Assembly (NCBI GenBank): GCA_018650845.1
Contig: JABIFF010000003.1
Span: forward strand, 1-64,000
DNA from: Chloroflexota bacterium
GTDB lineage: Bacteria; Chloroflexota; Dehalococcoidia; Lucifugimonadales; Lucifugimonadaceae
DNA: 64,000 nt
Reading direction: 5' to 3'
The notes beneath the pieces were generated by a model that was not told the DNA's origin, ran no database searches, and saw only the letters and a program-made list of their open reading frames with translations. The translations under genes were made by a program, and so were the position numbers. Of this stretch, positions 17,285 to 25,039 are shown one piece after another (position 1 is the first letter of the stretch; each line of letters opens with the position of its first letter).

Positions 17285-17833
17285 GTGCTTCGTCGAGACA
17301 TCCAGCTGCTTGACGTCGAGATAGTCACCGAGCGCCTAATTCTTCGTCCTATCGACCTGATCGATCTTAAGCCGATCGCTCGCGAATTCGACGAAGAGAT
17401 AACGCGCTACATGTACCCACCACCAGCGCGATCGTCGATGGACGTTGCACCGTTTATTGCGGACTCGATTGAGGGCCTGAGCAACAACACAAACCTTCAG
17501 CTCGCCGCAGTGCTCAAAGAAAATCGCAAAAAGTTTGTGGGCTGTTTAGGTCTTCACAAGCTAGCTACCGCCACGCCAGAACTCGGCATATGGATCGCCA
17601 AAGGTTTCCATAGGCAAAGGCTCGGACTGGAAGCGATCGAGGGTTTGTGCGAATGGGCAGCCGACGAAATCGAGTGCGATTATTTGCGATATCCGGTCGA
17701 CCGAGAAAACCTGCCAAGCCGCAGAATTCCTGAAACACTCGGCGGCGAAATCGAAGACGAGTACGACCGAATTACGCCCGACGGCAGGACGCTAAATATC
17801 GTCGAATATAGGATTTATCCTGAGACGATATAG
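17285..17833 (+). CDS. GNAT-family acetyltransferase (RimJ/RimL-like)
   Basis: The 182-residue protein starts at a GTG 5 bases after the ATPase gene. It has a GNAT_3-type layout: IVTERLILRPIDLIDL at the start, KFVGCLGLHKLATATPELGIWIAKGFHRQRLGLEAIEGLCEWA in the acetyl-CoA binding region (the RQRLGLEA segment stands for the Q/RxxGxG/A loop), and a C-terminal EYRIYPE. It likely transfers an acetyl group to an amine on a protein N-terminus or small molecule. The tight spacing suggests co-transcription with the repair pair, but a functional link is not evident. Confidence 0.85.
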   Translation: MLRRDIQLLDVEIVTERLILRPIDLIDLKPIAREFDEEITRYMYPPPARSSMDVAPFIADSIEGLSNNTNLQLAAVLKENRKKFVGCLGLHKLATATPELGIWIAKGFHRQRLGLEAIEGLCEWAADEIECDYLRYPVDRENLPSRRIPETLGGEIEDEYDRITPDGRTLNIVEYRIYPETI

Positions 17834-17866
17834 GTGCCATTATTCAGGGTGAATAGAAGCCTGAAA

Positions 17867-18607
17867 TTACGCTTCGTCGACGGCGCCATCGCGGTCGCCC
17901 GGGGTGACAGATAGACCCTCATAGAGCCGGGTCATTCCCTCAAGCCATTTGGCCTGAACCGCTGGGTCCCAAGCCGGATCAAAGTCAGGATATTTTGCGA
18001 GAATTCTGTCAGCCAATTCGAGCTTCACTGAGCCCGCTGGAACAACGATTTTTGAAGGCTCGGGAGCGACAACTTTTTCCGGGGGAATAGCGGCCGGAGC
18101 AGCCACTCGCTGGCGAGTCGGAGCAGCCGAAGTGCGCCCCTTGCTTGAGCCATGTCGGCCAACAAGAATTCGTTTTGAAAGCTCGATTCCCGCGGCCTGT
18201 GCAGCCCTAATAAAGAAGGCTTCACATTTCGTTAGCACCCCCTCTTTTGTGCCGAACGACCGGAACGCCTCATGGAACTGTCCCTTGCTCGCTCGTCCTA
18301 AATCTAGCTCGAACACCGGCACATAGAACCGTTCAAGAATTCGCCTTAGCAACGCACGTCTGTCATCGCCTTCCGCATGGACCAATTCTTCCAATTCGTC
18401 AGAGGGGTGACCGTCGGCATCGACAAGAGTAAGCACCTTCAAAGCGGTCATTAATTGGGTCCCAGAGCTACCCGAGAACCTCGGACCCCAAACAGTTTTA
18501 TCGATACGTCCTGGAATGCCTTCGTCTAGAAGGAATTCCAAAAAAGTTTGGAATGTCCGGTAGGGGACATATGGGGGAACTGTGGATGTTTGATCTTGAA
18601 GGGTCAT
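17867..18607 (-). CDS. DUF5343-family protein
   Basis: The product has 246 residues. The N-terminal 150 fit the DUF5343 pattern (PPYVPYRTFQTFLEFLLDEGIPGRIDKTVW, SGSSGTQLMTALKVLTLVD, LLRRILERFYVPVF). The family's role is unknown, but members are often in accessory or mobile regions. A Pro/Ala/Val-rich linker (150-195) leads to a short C-terminal segment, LELADRILAKYPDFDPAWDPAVQAKWLEGM, that resembles a helical interaction tail. It lies tail-to-tail with the acetyltransferase and head-to-head with a ParB-like gene across a region of iterated TTTGGAAT motifs, two of which lie in its own first codons. Autoregulation is a reasonable guess. Confidence 0.8.
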   Translation of the reverse strand: MTLQDQTSTVPPYVPYRTFQTFLEFLLDEGIPGRIDKTVWGPRFSGSSGTQLMTALKVLTLVDADGHPSDELEELVHAEGDDRRALLRRILERFYVPVFELDLGRASKGQFHEAFRSFGTKEGVLTKCEAFFIRAAQAAGIELSKRILVGRHGSSKGRTSAAPTRQRVAAPAAIPPEKVVAPEPSKIVVPAGSVKLELADRILAKYPDFDPAWDPAVQAKWLEGMTRLYEGLSVTPGDRDGAVDEA

Positions 18608-18764
18608 TTGAACTGGGAAACGGTCATTCCAAGCCGGGGCTTAGCTCACAGTATCTCCCAGCAATTCCAAAGTCAAATGTTATTTGGAATGAAGATTTCC
18701 CCGCGGGGACAGTTTATGAAACTACTTTTTGGAACGCGGAGAATACTCACATCGATTTGGAATG
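18535..18764 (+). promoter_or_regulatory. Iterated TTTGGAAT / ATTCCAAA motifs
   Basis: Exact or near-exact copies occur at 18535 (ATTCCAAA), 18547 (TTTGGAAT), 18625 (CATTCCAA), 18664 (ATTCCAAA), 18683 (TTTGGAAT), 18727 (TTTGGAAC) and 18756 (TTTGGAAT). Two pairs form perfect inverted repeats with spacers of 4 and 11 bases. The clustering upstream of a ParB-like DNA-binding protein suggests operators or iterons. Confidence 0.6.
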
Positions 18765-18783
18765 CCATGTGCAGCTAGTTTAG
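18571..18783 (+). CDS. Possible small protein of 70 residues
   Basis: From ATG 18571, with GGGGAC 5 bases upstream, the frame reads MGELWMFDLEGSFELGNGHS and ends IDLECHVQLV. It has a balanced, protein-like composition and no repeats. It would overlap the 5' end of the divergent DUF5343 gene by 37 bases, which is unusual, and it lies inside the motif cluster. It may be a real small gene, or chance. No family is recognised. Confidence 0.3.
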   Translation: MGELWMFDLEGSFELGNGHSKPGLSSQYLPAIPKSNVIWNEDFPAGTVYETTFWNAENTHIDLECHVQLV

Positions 18784-18847
18784 TTCCTACTGCTCATTCC
18801 GATTCCATAGGTATGTGAATTCGAATCCCGGCTAGCCCCGGGAATAT

Positions 18848-19768
18848 ATGAGGAAAAGCAAGTTGAAGATTCCGATAGATCAGATCTTTCCGGACCCCGA
18901 TCTGCCTCGCACAAAGCGAGCCAACGGTCGTCGTGAGAATACGCGTTCCGTGCGCTCAAAACGCGATCCGGTCGTCCTGACTACGGACAACGGTTACCTC
19001 CTTTTAGCGGGCGAGCGAAAGCTTACCGCCGCTAAAGAAGCCGGTGAAACAGCGGTCGAATGTACCGTCAAGGAAGAGGTCACTCCGCAGGAGCGTTGGG
19101 AGCTTTCTCTCGCCGAGCAGTACCACTCTTCTTTGGTGCCAGCGATGGAGCTTGGGCGCGCATTCATGGAGTACCGAGACAGTCATGAAGTGACCCAGCA
19201 AGAGCTTGCTCGAAGGACCGGAATTACCCCCGGAACTATCCACCATTACGAAAGCCTAATTCGCACCCTAGACCCGGCTCTAGGAGAGAAAGTAAACAGC
19301 GGAGAACTCACCTTTAAAGAGGCACGTTCTATCGCCGATATTGAGGACCATGTACGGCAGCGAGAAATCGCTCAGCCGTTCATCGATGGACGCCTTTCTA
19401 GCGTGCACGTTGAGCGCATTGTTGGACGCGCAAAAACGTCTGCAACTTTGTCGATAGAGGACATCATCGAAGAGGTTGTAAACGGCAAGCGAGCGCCAGA
19501 ACGCGAACCAGAACCAGCACCAGTAATTCAGCCAGCAATTCCCGTTGAAGCCGACACAGCTTTGATCGAAAATGCCGTGCTAAAAATCGCTGGCGAGCTC
19601 GACGCAATGCAGCTACAGGTGATCCCAGAATACCGACGACTAAAGCTCATCAGCAGTCTTCGAATTCTCGACAGCCGGCTCAAGTCGGCGCTAGCAAACC
19701 TTAACGGAGGTGTCGCAATAAGGCAGCCTGTTCCAAAACAGTACGCCCCAAGCAAAGTTCCGGTTTAG
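18848..19768 (+). CDS. ParB/Spo0J-like DNA-binding protein (orphan)
   Basis: The 306-residue product has a ParB-type N-terminal domain (IPIDQIFPDPDLPRTK, then GYLLLAGERKLTAAKEAGETAVECTV, equivalent to the GERRxRAA CTP/nuclease motif). A helix-turn-helix follows at about 115-145 (VTQQELARRTGITPGTIHHYESLI), and the C-terminus is helical. No ParA ATPase is adjacent, so this is more likely an accessory-region regulator or nuclease-like KorB/Noc relative than the chromosomal ParB. The upstream TTTGGAAT cluster may contain its binding sites. It is followed by a structured, terminator-bearing tail. Confidence 0.85.
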   Translation: MRKSKLKIPIDQIFPDPDLPRTKRANGRRENTRSVRSKRDPVVLTTDNGYLLLAGERKLTAAKEAGETAVECTVKEEVTPQERWELSLAEQYHSSLVPAMELGRAFMEYRDSHEVTQQELARRTGITPGTIHHYESLIRTLDPALGEKVNSGELTFKEARSIADIEDHVRQREIAQPFIDGRLSSVHVERIVGRAKTSATLSIEDIIEEVVNGKRAPEREPEPAPVIQPAIPVEADTALIENAVLKIAGELDAMQLQVIPEYRRLKLISSLRILDSRLKSALANLNGGVAIRQPVPKQYAPSKVPV

Positions 19769-19780
19769 ACAGCCGGAGAA

Positions 19781-20008
19781 GATCTGGAGCGCCCAACTAA
19801 CGACGGGCGCGTGACATCCAGATCGGTGTGCCACAGGCACATAAAACTGAATATCGCGTAGAGACAACAAGACGAAAAGCTGACGTTTGTGCGGACACAC
19901 AAACGTCACGCCGCTGGCATACTTCCCGGGCTCTGAAGTCGCTAGCACAGTCTCCGCTGCGAGCCCATGTGCCCCTCCAATTACGCCTCCGGAGGGGCGC
20001 ATTTTTTT
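19781..20008 (+). ncRNA. Structured tail downstream of the ParB-like gene, possible ncRNA
   Basis: In 228 bases there are three strong hairpins followed by a terminator. One is GATCTGGA...TCCAGATC (19781-19824) enclosing GCGCCC/GGGCGC. One is GTGCCacaGGCAC. One is TGACGTTTGTG-CGGA-CACACAAACGTCA (19881-19908, one bulge). The last is GCCCCTCC...GGAGGGGC with a T run. No protein frame is convincing. It could be a long structured 3' UTR or an independent RNA; I recognise no known RNA class. Confidence 0.35.
19971..20008 (+). terminator. Intrinsic terminator
   Basis: GCCCCTCC and GGAGGGGC pair across a 12-base loop, followed by GCA and seven T. Confidence 0.85.
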
Positions 20009-20142
20009 AAAGGACATGCGGGCTTATGCACTGACCGTAACAGCTTTGGGCATTTCCGAGAACCCCCCTGCTACATCTGAACCATGCAACGAGCTCTATC
20101 CGGTAACGGGTTAGTTTTCAGATCACAGACACACCATCACTA

Positions 20143-20166
20143 TCATTCTGAACTTGATTCAGAATC
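20143..20166 (+). repeat. Dispersed palindrome, family A copy 4
   Basis: TCATTCTGAACTTGATTCAG then AATC. It forms an inverted pair with the copy at 20241. Confidence 0.8.
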
Positions 20167-20240
20167 ACGAACAACTGGCATTATCGAGCGACTCAGCCAC
20201 CGAACGACCAACAAACTGAATTCGTTTCCAGCCCCGGCTT

Positions 20241-20264
20241 ATTCTGAATCGAGTTCAGAATGAC
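20241..20264 (-). repeat. Dispersed palindrome, family A copy 5
   Basis: ATTCTGAATCGAGTTCAGAA then TGAC, opposite orientation to the copy at 20143. Confidence 0.8.
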
Positions 20265-20306
20265 TTGCCTAGACTGCAGCAAGCAAGATGGAAATCGCTC
20301 AGGTAC

Positions 20307-21146
20307 CTAAAGTCCCAAAATCCCCGCTGCGTTGTCGTGCAGAATCAGCGGACGAGCTTCATCACGAATCTCTAGTTCCTCAAACTGTTCCATCCATGTC
20401 ACCGGCGAGATGTACGGGTAGTCAGAGCCGAACAAAACCTTCTTACGCAATCGACCGCCAGCCTCAGCGATCAATTCCTTAGGAATGTAGCGAGGTGCCC
20501 AGCCAGATAAATCGATAAATACGTTCGGCTTGTGCAAAGCAACTGCAACTTGCTCCTGAATCCACGGCCATGCCGGGTGAGCCATGATGATCGTCAGATC
20601 AGGATGTCGTGCCGCAAGCGAATCGAACCCCGGAATAGGTCGAGAATATGCCAGCTCGAATCCACCACCACCAGGAGTATTCGCGCCTGCAGCTGCGTAG
20701 CCCGAATGCATGAGTACAGGGATTCCCAATTCTGCTGCCTTCGCAAACAATGGCGTAAATTCGGGATCGTCAGGAAAGAACGCCTGGTGAATCGGGTGAA
20801 GTTTCAATCCTCGTAGCCCCAACTCGGTAACTGCCCGCTCAAGCTCTTCAACCGCAGCCTGACCTTTACGTGGGTCGACCGAAGCAAACCCAAGCAAGAC
20901 GTCCGGGTGTGCAGCGACAGTCTCAGCTACATAATCGTTCGGATCAGGCAGATCGCCCGTTTCAGTTTCAGCGTCTACCGAGAAGATCACTGCCATCGTG
21001 TCGATTGCTCGATACGTTTCCACCATCTTCGCCACATCGTCGGGCTCGTCGTTCATTCGGAACATCCGACGTAGTCCAGGCTCGATGCCGTACTCAGGAA
21101 TCCCCGGCATTCGAGGAATATGTGCGTGAATGTCGATGGCTTTCAT
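20307..21146 (-). CDS. Amidohydrolase-2 family metal-dependent hydrolase/decarboxylase
   Basis: The 279-residue TIM-barrel protein has the ACMSD/resorcylate decarboxylase-like layout. The metal-binding DIHAH motif is at the N-terminus, followed by LRGLKLHPIHQAF, VLMHSGYA, IIMAHPAWPW and the catalytic Asp in VLFGSDYPYISP. These enzymes use one Zn or Mn to hydrolyse or decarboxylate small acids; the substrate is unknown here. It stands alone on the minus strand between the repeat-rich gap and a divergent response regulator. Confidence 0.88.
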   Translation of the reverse strand: MKAIDIHAHIPRMPGIPEYGIEPGLRRMFRMNDEPDDVAKMVETYRAIDTMAVIFSVDAETETGDLPDPNDYVAETVAAHPDVLLGFASVDPRKGQAAVEELERAVTELGLRGLKLHPIHQAFFPDDPEFTPLFAKAAELGIPVLMHSGYAAAGANTPGGGGFELAYSRPIPGFDSLAARHPDLTIIMAHPAWPWIQEQVAVALHKPNVFIDLSGWAPRYIPKELIAEAGGRLRKKVLFGSDYPYISPVTWMEQFEELEIRDEARPLILHDNAAGILGL

Positions 21147-21364
21147 TGGGCAGTCCTATTTCGACGAAACGGATCGTCGGTTCGATAGCTGAAAAAATAC
21201 GTTGGTAATCGTACGTTGTTTCGAATGGGCAAGAAGCGCATGCCCCAACTCATTAATCGCACGACACTCTTCTATTTCCGGTAATTCGCTATTGAAACTG
21301 ATATCTTTTCACCAAACATCGAAGTGGCTGTGATTGAAGTGATCCGACGAGGATATTTGCTCAA

Positions 21365-22054
21365 TTGGAAATAGTTATTTGCGACGACGATCCGAACCAG
21401 CGCGATTCAATTCGTGTGTGCTTCGAGATCGCTGCTGCCAAAAACAATTTTGCTGAGTTTGAACTTGGATCCGACGCGCTCGACTACCTCAAACAAAACA
21501 CGGCCGACCTGATATTCCTCGATATGGGACTTCCCGACATGGCAGGTCTCGATGTTTTGAAGAAGCTGCGAATCCATTCTGATTCTCCTGTGATCGTTGT
21601 CAGTGGCAACGACACCACGGAATCAGTAGCTCAAGCGCTTACCATCGGTGCCGACGACTACATCACCAAACCGTTTGAACCTATCGAGCTCATGGCGAGA
21701 GTCGAAGCGGTGACACGCAGAACGTCGGATAAAAAAGTAGAGCGATCCACGTTCTCGATAAACAACGTGATGTTCGACTTCAATCGTCGACAAGCGTCTG
21801 TCAAAGGCGAACATGTTGAACTGAATCTCACTGAGTGGGATGTACTGAAAACGCTGCTCGCAGAGCCGGGAGTGGTCGTCGATTACCAAGTTCTAAAGGA
21901 ACAAGCCTGGGGCACAAGCCAAGTTTCAGACGCAGCCGTTCATATGGCAATTCGACGGCTTCGCCAAAAGCTAAAACAGGAATCTTCAGATCAAGATGGC
22001 GAAGGCCTAATTCGGGCTCACCGCGGTATCGGATACTCGATCAGCAGCGAGTAG
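21365..22054 (+). CDS. OmpR/PhoB-type response regulator (orphan)
   Basis: The 229-residue protein starts at TTG with GAGGA about 12 bases upstream. The receiver domain (acidic cluster ICDDDP, phospho-acceptor Asp53 in IFLDMGLPDM, VVSGND, and Lys in DYITKPFEPIEL) is followed by a winged-helix output domain (ELNLTEWDVLKTLL, HMAIRRLRQKLKQE, IRAHRGIGYSI). It binds direct-repeat operators when phosphorylated. No histidine kinase gene adjoins it; the kinase at 31838 is a candidate by proximity only. A perfect hairpin TAGTTCAC-TTG-GTGAACTA begins at its stop codon. Confidence 0.93.
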   Translation: MEIVICDDDPNQRDSIRVCFEIAAAKNNFAEFELGSDALDYLKQNTADLIFLDMGLPDMAGLDVLKKLRIHSDSPVIVVSGNDTTESVAQALTIGADDYITKPFEPIELMARVEAVTRRTSDKKVERSTFSINNVMFDFNRRQASVKGEHVELNLTEWDVLKTLLAEPGVVVDYQVLKEQAWGTSQVSDAAVHMAIRRLRQKLKQESSDQDGEGLIRAHRGIGYSISSE

Positions 22055-22107
22055 TTCACTTGGTGAACTAGGAATTAGCCCTACCGCGGAACCAATCGAT
22101 ACTTGCG

Positions 22108-23418
22108 TTAAGCCTTTATCTTCATCGGCAGTATTAGCGATAGTGCTGCGCCTACTGCAGCGATTATTCCGGCGAAAATAATTACGCCGTGGAATCCGTT
22201 TTCCTGATTGATGAACCCTGCGGCGATCGGCGTTAGTGAGCCAATTACCGCACCACCTGAGAACATCAGAGCAGTTCCAGAACCTTCCGATCCTTTATCG
22301 ATCATGTCCATCGCAGCCGCGTTGATGATCGGCATTACCGAGAAGAAGAACAGACCTAGAACTGCTATCAAAGCTGTCATCGCCAATCCCGAATCGAACT
22401 GTAGGAACAGGAATATCAGGATCGTCATCGAGCTCATGGCAAACGATATAACCGGCCTTCGACCAATACGATCCGAAAGGTTGCCCATGATCGGCGTCGA
22501 AATTATTCCCGCCATCGTAATAAGAGCAACGTGCAATCCGACGAACGTATCCGAGTAGTCGAGTTCTTCACGCATGTATATAACGAGGAACACCTGGAAC
22601 GAGTTGTGAATTGCCCCTCTGAGCGCGCCCAACAGAGCCATTCCGAGTACGCCACGATTACTCAACAGCTTTTTCGCTGAACCGAAATACTCTCGAAGGC
22701 TCACATCACCTTTTGATTCAGCACCCGCAGTTTTGAACTTTGCAATTACTGCAAGACCCGTCAGGAACATCGGGATCGAAATAATTACCGCAAGCCAGCG
22801 CCAGTCGATCCCATTGAACACGACCCACGAACCGATCGTTCCCGCCAAGAGGAAACCGATGATCAACGGTGAAGTGGTATTACCAATCTGTGCGCCCGTT
22901 AAATGAGCAGCCATCGCGAAACCACGTCGTTTCGGATATCTCGCAGCCAACGTTCCAAACGCCGGTGCATGCCACAGCGAAGTTCCAAAACCTACGATCG
23001 ATACTCCGATGAGCAACGTCCAGTAGACGGGCGATGCTCCGATGATGATGTAGCCGGTCCCGACGAGCAGCATCGATACGAGAAGGATCCAAGCGATCTT
23101 CTTGCGGAACATATCGGTGAGGATGCCAGCTGGAATGTTGGCGATTCCAGATGAGATCGACTGCGCTGACGACATTCCACCAATAGCAACGTCACCAAGA
23201 CCGAGAGTTGCTCGGATGCTTGGGATCATCACCAATAAGGCGCCCTGCCCAAAGTGTTTTATACCGTGCCCAGCGGAGAGGCCGTACATGAGACCCAGAC
23301 CGGGGGGCTTCGCTTCAGAATCCGAGTCGCTATCGCTTTCAGCGTCATCCTGAACTTGATTCAGGCTCTCGTCGGAAGGGCGGGGTTGGGATGTGTCGTT
23401 GTTATCTGTATTTGGCAA
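22108..23418 (-). CDS. MFS transporter
   Basis: The product has up to 436 residues and twelve hydrophobic segments typical of the major facilitator superfamily. Signature loop motifs are GMSSAQSISSGIANIPAGILTDMFRKK and GNLSDRIGRRPVISF. The start is uncertain. The TTG at 23418 lies at the edge of a terminator hairpin, and the first 40 residues (SLNQVQDDAESDSDSDSE) are partly encoded by a family A repeat. ATG 23289 (MYGLSAGHGIKHFGQ) is a plausible alternative. Substrate unknown. The order suggests independence from the upstream lipoprotein gene. Confidence 0.88.
   Translation of the reverse strand: MPNTDNNDTSQPRPSDESLNQVQDDAESDSDSDSEAKPPGLGLMYGLSAGHGIKHFGQGALLVMIPSIRATLGLGDVAIGGMSSAQSISSGIANIPAGILTDMFRKKIAWILLVSMLLVGTGYIIIGASPVYWTLLIGVSIVGFGTSLWHAPAFGTLAARYPKRRGFAMAAHLTGAQIGNTTSPLIIGFLLAGTIGSWVVFNGIDWRWLAVIISIPMFLTGLAVIAKFKTAGAESKGDVSLREYFGSAKKLLSNRGVLGMALLGALRGAIHNSFQVFLVIYMREELDYSDTFVGLHVALITMAGIISTPIMGNLSDRIGRRPVISFAMSSMTILIFLFLQFDSGLAMTALIAVLGLFFFSVMPIINAAAMDMIDKGSEGSGTALMFSGGAVIGSLTPIAAGFINQENGFHGVIIFAGIIAAVGAALSLILPMKIKA
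23344..23368 (+). repeat. Dispersed palindrome, family A copy 6, inside a coding frame
   Basis: GTCATCCTGAACTTGATTCA then GGCTC. On the minus strand it encodes LNQVQDD in the N-terminal extension of the MFS ORF. Confidence 0.75.
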
Positions 23419-23447
23419 ATCGAGGGCAGTGTACGCCTGCCCTCGAT
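23417..23447 (-). terminator. Hairpin terminator of the lipoprotein gene
   Basis: ATCGAGGGCAG and CTGCCCTCGAT form a perfect 11-bp stem with a 7-base loop, followed on the minus strand by TTTG. It separates the lipoprotein from the MFS gene. Confidence 0.65.
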
Positions 23448-23458
23448 GCTATGTGTGA

Positions 23459-24367
23459 TTACGAACCTATTCGCTCGAGCGTGCTGTGAGCAATTTCGAG
23501 CATCCACTGAGCGTTCCACGCCTTTTGATCACTTGTCGGGCCGTTGTGAACACTAACCAAATTCGCACCAATTCGAAGAACTACCATTTCGCCAATTCCA
23601 CCCTGATCAATCTTGGCAGTAAGCCAATCCTGGTCACCGCTGCGTTCCTCATCGAACTTGATTCCACCCTGATCGAACTCACTTTGGAGTAGTTCGTAGT
23701 GGGCTATCGAAGCTTCATCACCGTTCATTGCGATTAGCGCAATTGAAACCGAGTGTTCGTGAATATCGCTTGAGTACCAAGCGGTGCACATCGTGTTCAA
23801 GTTCGGGTTGTCGGCTTTTGCAGGATCTGTTGCTGAATGAGTTTTGAGTTCAAACGGCTCTGCAGGGTGAGCCAAAACGTTTTCGCAAGAGTCGGGATTG
23901 ATCACACCGTCGGCAAGAGGTAAACCATCGGAAACTTCGATATCTACAGAGTCGCTAGGATCCCTCTGAGGCTCGACTTCCAGTTCAGGAAGCTCGTGAA
24001 TCACATCTGTATCCAGCGGATCGGCGCCACCACGTGATTCGCCGTTCGGGAACAGCTCGTCATCGTTCAAGCGAGTGCCATCTGCAGGATCCATCGCCCC
24101 GTCAAGCACGACGATCATGTCGTTGTCCAAATCCCCGTCCGGAACAGCCATACCGATCGATCCCGAAGTTCCAGGATCGGTTGGCTCGATAGTCGTTGGC
24201 GAATGATCGTCCTGCGCAGCGACCTTGCCGGCAGCATCGTCACCATCGGCTACGTGCTCTATTCCACCGGGCGATTTGTTGTCAGATCCGCAAGCCGAAG
24301 CCGCAACGAGAGCTAGTGCCATGACTGACATGGCGAAGAGAGTTATAAATCGATTTTTAGTAAGCAT
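23459..24367 (-). CDS. Predicted lipoprotein, paralogue of the one at 31126
   Basis: Starting at ATG 24367 (residue 14 of the track ORF) gives a standard lipoprotein signal, MLTKNRFITLFAMSVMALALVAASAC. A long acidic linker with Asp-rich spacing follows (DGDLDNDMIVVLDGAMDPADG, ELFPNGESRGGADPLDTD), which could bind calcium. The C-terminal 140 residues form a globular domain with two Cys (CENVL and MCTAWY) and SIAHYELLQSEFDQGG...DQGGIGEMVVLRIGANLVSVHNGP. The same pattern occurs in the gene at 31126, so these are paralogues. Surface-anchored; function unknown. Confidence 0.82.
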   Translation of the reverse strand: MLTKNRFITLFAMSVMALALVAASACGSDNKSPGGIEHVADGDDAAGKVAAQDDHSPTTIEPTDPGTSGSIGMAVPDGDLDNDMIVVLDGAMDPADGTRLNDDELFPNGESRGGADPLDTDVIHELPELEVEPQRDPSDSVDIEVSDGLPLADGVINPDSCENVLAHPAEPFELKTHSATDPAKADNPNLNTMCTAWYSSDIHEHSVSIALIAMNGDEASIAHYELLQSEFDQGGIKFDEERSGDQDWLTAKIDQGGIGEMVVLRIGANLVSVHNGPTSDQKAWNAQWMLEIAHSTLERIGS

Positions 24368-24443
24368 TTTTGCAATCCTAACGAGTTTAGAAACTAGGTC
24401 TTGCAAGGTATGACGTACGGGAATCGAGATTTGTTCCGTTAGT

Positions 24444-24513
24444 CGCGCTCGTCATCGAACGACTCGACTCCGCGTCGCAGTCTCCCCCTCTAGCTCCCCC
24501 TGTCTGGGGGAGG
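24444..24513 (+). repeat. Two-hairpin element, family C/D copy 1
   Basis: A 70-base element: 5' hairpin TCGTcatcgaACGA, then ACTCG, GTCGCAGTCTCC and a 3' hairpin CTCCCCCTGTCTGGGGGAG. Related copies are at 25279, 30717, 31754 and 53907. Confidence 0.7.
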
Positions 24514-24659
24514 ATCGGTTACTAGCTCTGTGCACCATCAAATGGCTTGGGCGCTGAATAACCCTCGGCTATACTCGCGGTTCATTCCACGGCTTGCTTA
24601 GCGAAAGAGCTATGACACGCCATTCAGGGTTGGAATATTTTTTATTATCGAGGTCAGTC

Positions 24660-24950
24660 ATGCCCAAGTACGTCACACTATTTAACTTCACTGCACAGGG
24701 AATAACAGAGGTAAAAACCTCCCCAGGCCGAATGGAAGCCGCTAAAGCTGGTATCGAAGCACTCGGTGGAACATTGACCGAATTCTTGGTCACCATGGGT
24801 CGATACGACGGTGTTGTAACTTACGAACTTCCCGACGACGAAACCGCTGCAATGTTTCTACTAAAAACCGGAGCACTCGGATTCGTATCGACCGAAACGA
24901 TGCGAGCGTTCGACGTTGACGGCTTCTCAGCAATCACCGACAAGCTCTAG
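24660..24950 (+). CDS. GYD-domain protein
   Basis: ATG 24660, preceded by GAGG, is the likely start (the track ORF begins 66 bases upstream). The 96-residue product reads MPKYVTLFNFTAQGITEVKTSPGRMEAAKAGIEALGG and continues with VTMGRYDGVVTYELPDDETAAMFLLKTGALGFVSTETMRAF. This matches the GYD family (DUF3303-like ferredoxin-fold proteins), named for the GxYD motif seen here as GRYDG. Members are probably dimeric alpha/beta barrels; no activity is established. The gene is monocistronic with a strong terminator. Confidence 0.88.
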   Translation: MPKYVTLFNFTAQGITEVKTSPGRMEAAKAGIEALGGTLTEFLVTMGRYDGVVTYELPDDETAAMFLLKTGALGFVSTETMRAFDVDGFSAITDKL

Positions 24951-24988
24951 TCGCTAGAGTTCGTTCGCTAGTTTCTAAAAGAAAAATA

Positions 24989-25025
24989 AAACACCCCGCA
25001 AGCTCAATGCTTCGGGGTGTTTTTG
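24989..25025 (+). terminator. Terminator after the GYD gene, probably bidirectional
   Basis: AAACACCCCG and CGGGGTGTTT pair with an inner AAGC/GCTT, followed by TTTTTG. It sits between convergent genes. Confidence 0.88.
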
Positions 25026-25039
25026 TGTTTGCGCCCTCG

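Larger units (their letters stand above)
19769..20306. other. 538-base gene-free stretch
   Basis: It contains the structured tail and terminator (19781-20008), then about 130 bases with no visible feature, then an inverted pair of family A palindromes (20143-20264). Confidence 0.6.

Noticed and set aside
18635-18840. tRNA-like signals: CGGGGCT-TA-GCTCA and, 190 bases later, TTCGAATCCCGGCT-AGCCCCG
   Set aside because: The acceptor halves pair over 7 bases, but the T-arm spacing is 2 bases off, the D-arm lacks GG and closing GAGC, the T stem has no 5' partner, and the distance would need a large intron. Treated as chance or a decayed remnant.
24368-24406. Upstream 13 codons (MQDLVSKLVRIAK) of the lipoprotein ORF
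   Set aside because: The lipoprotein signal peptide starts naturally at the internal ATG 24367; the extension would bury it.
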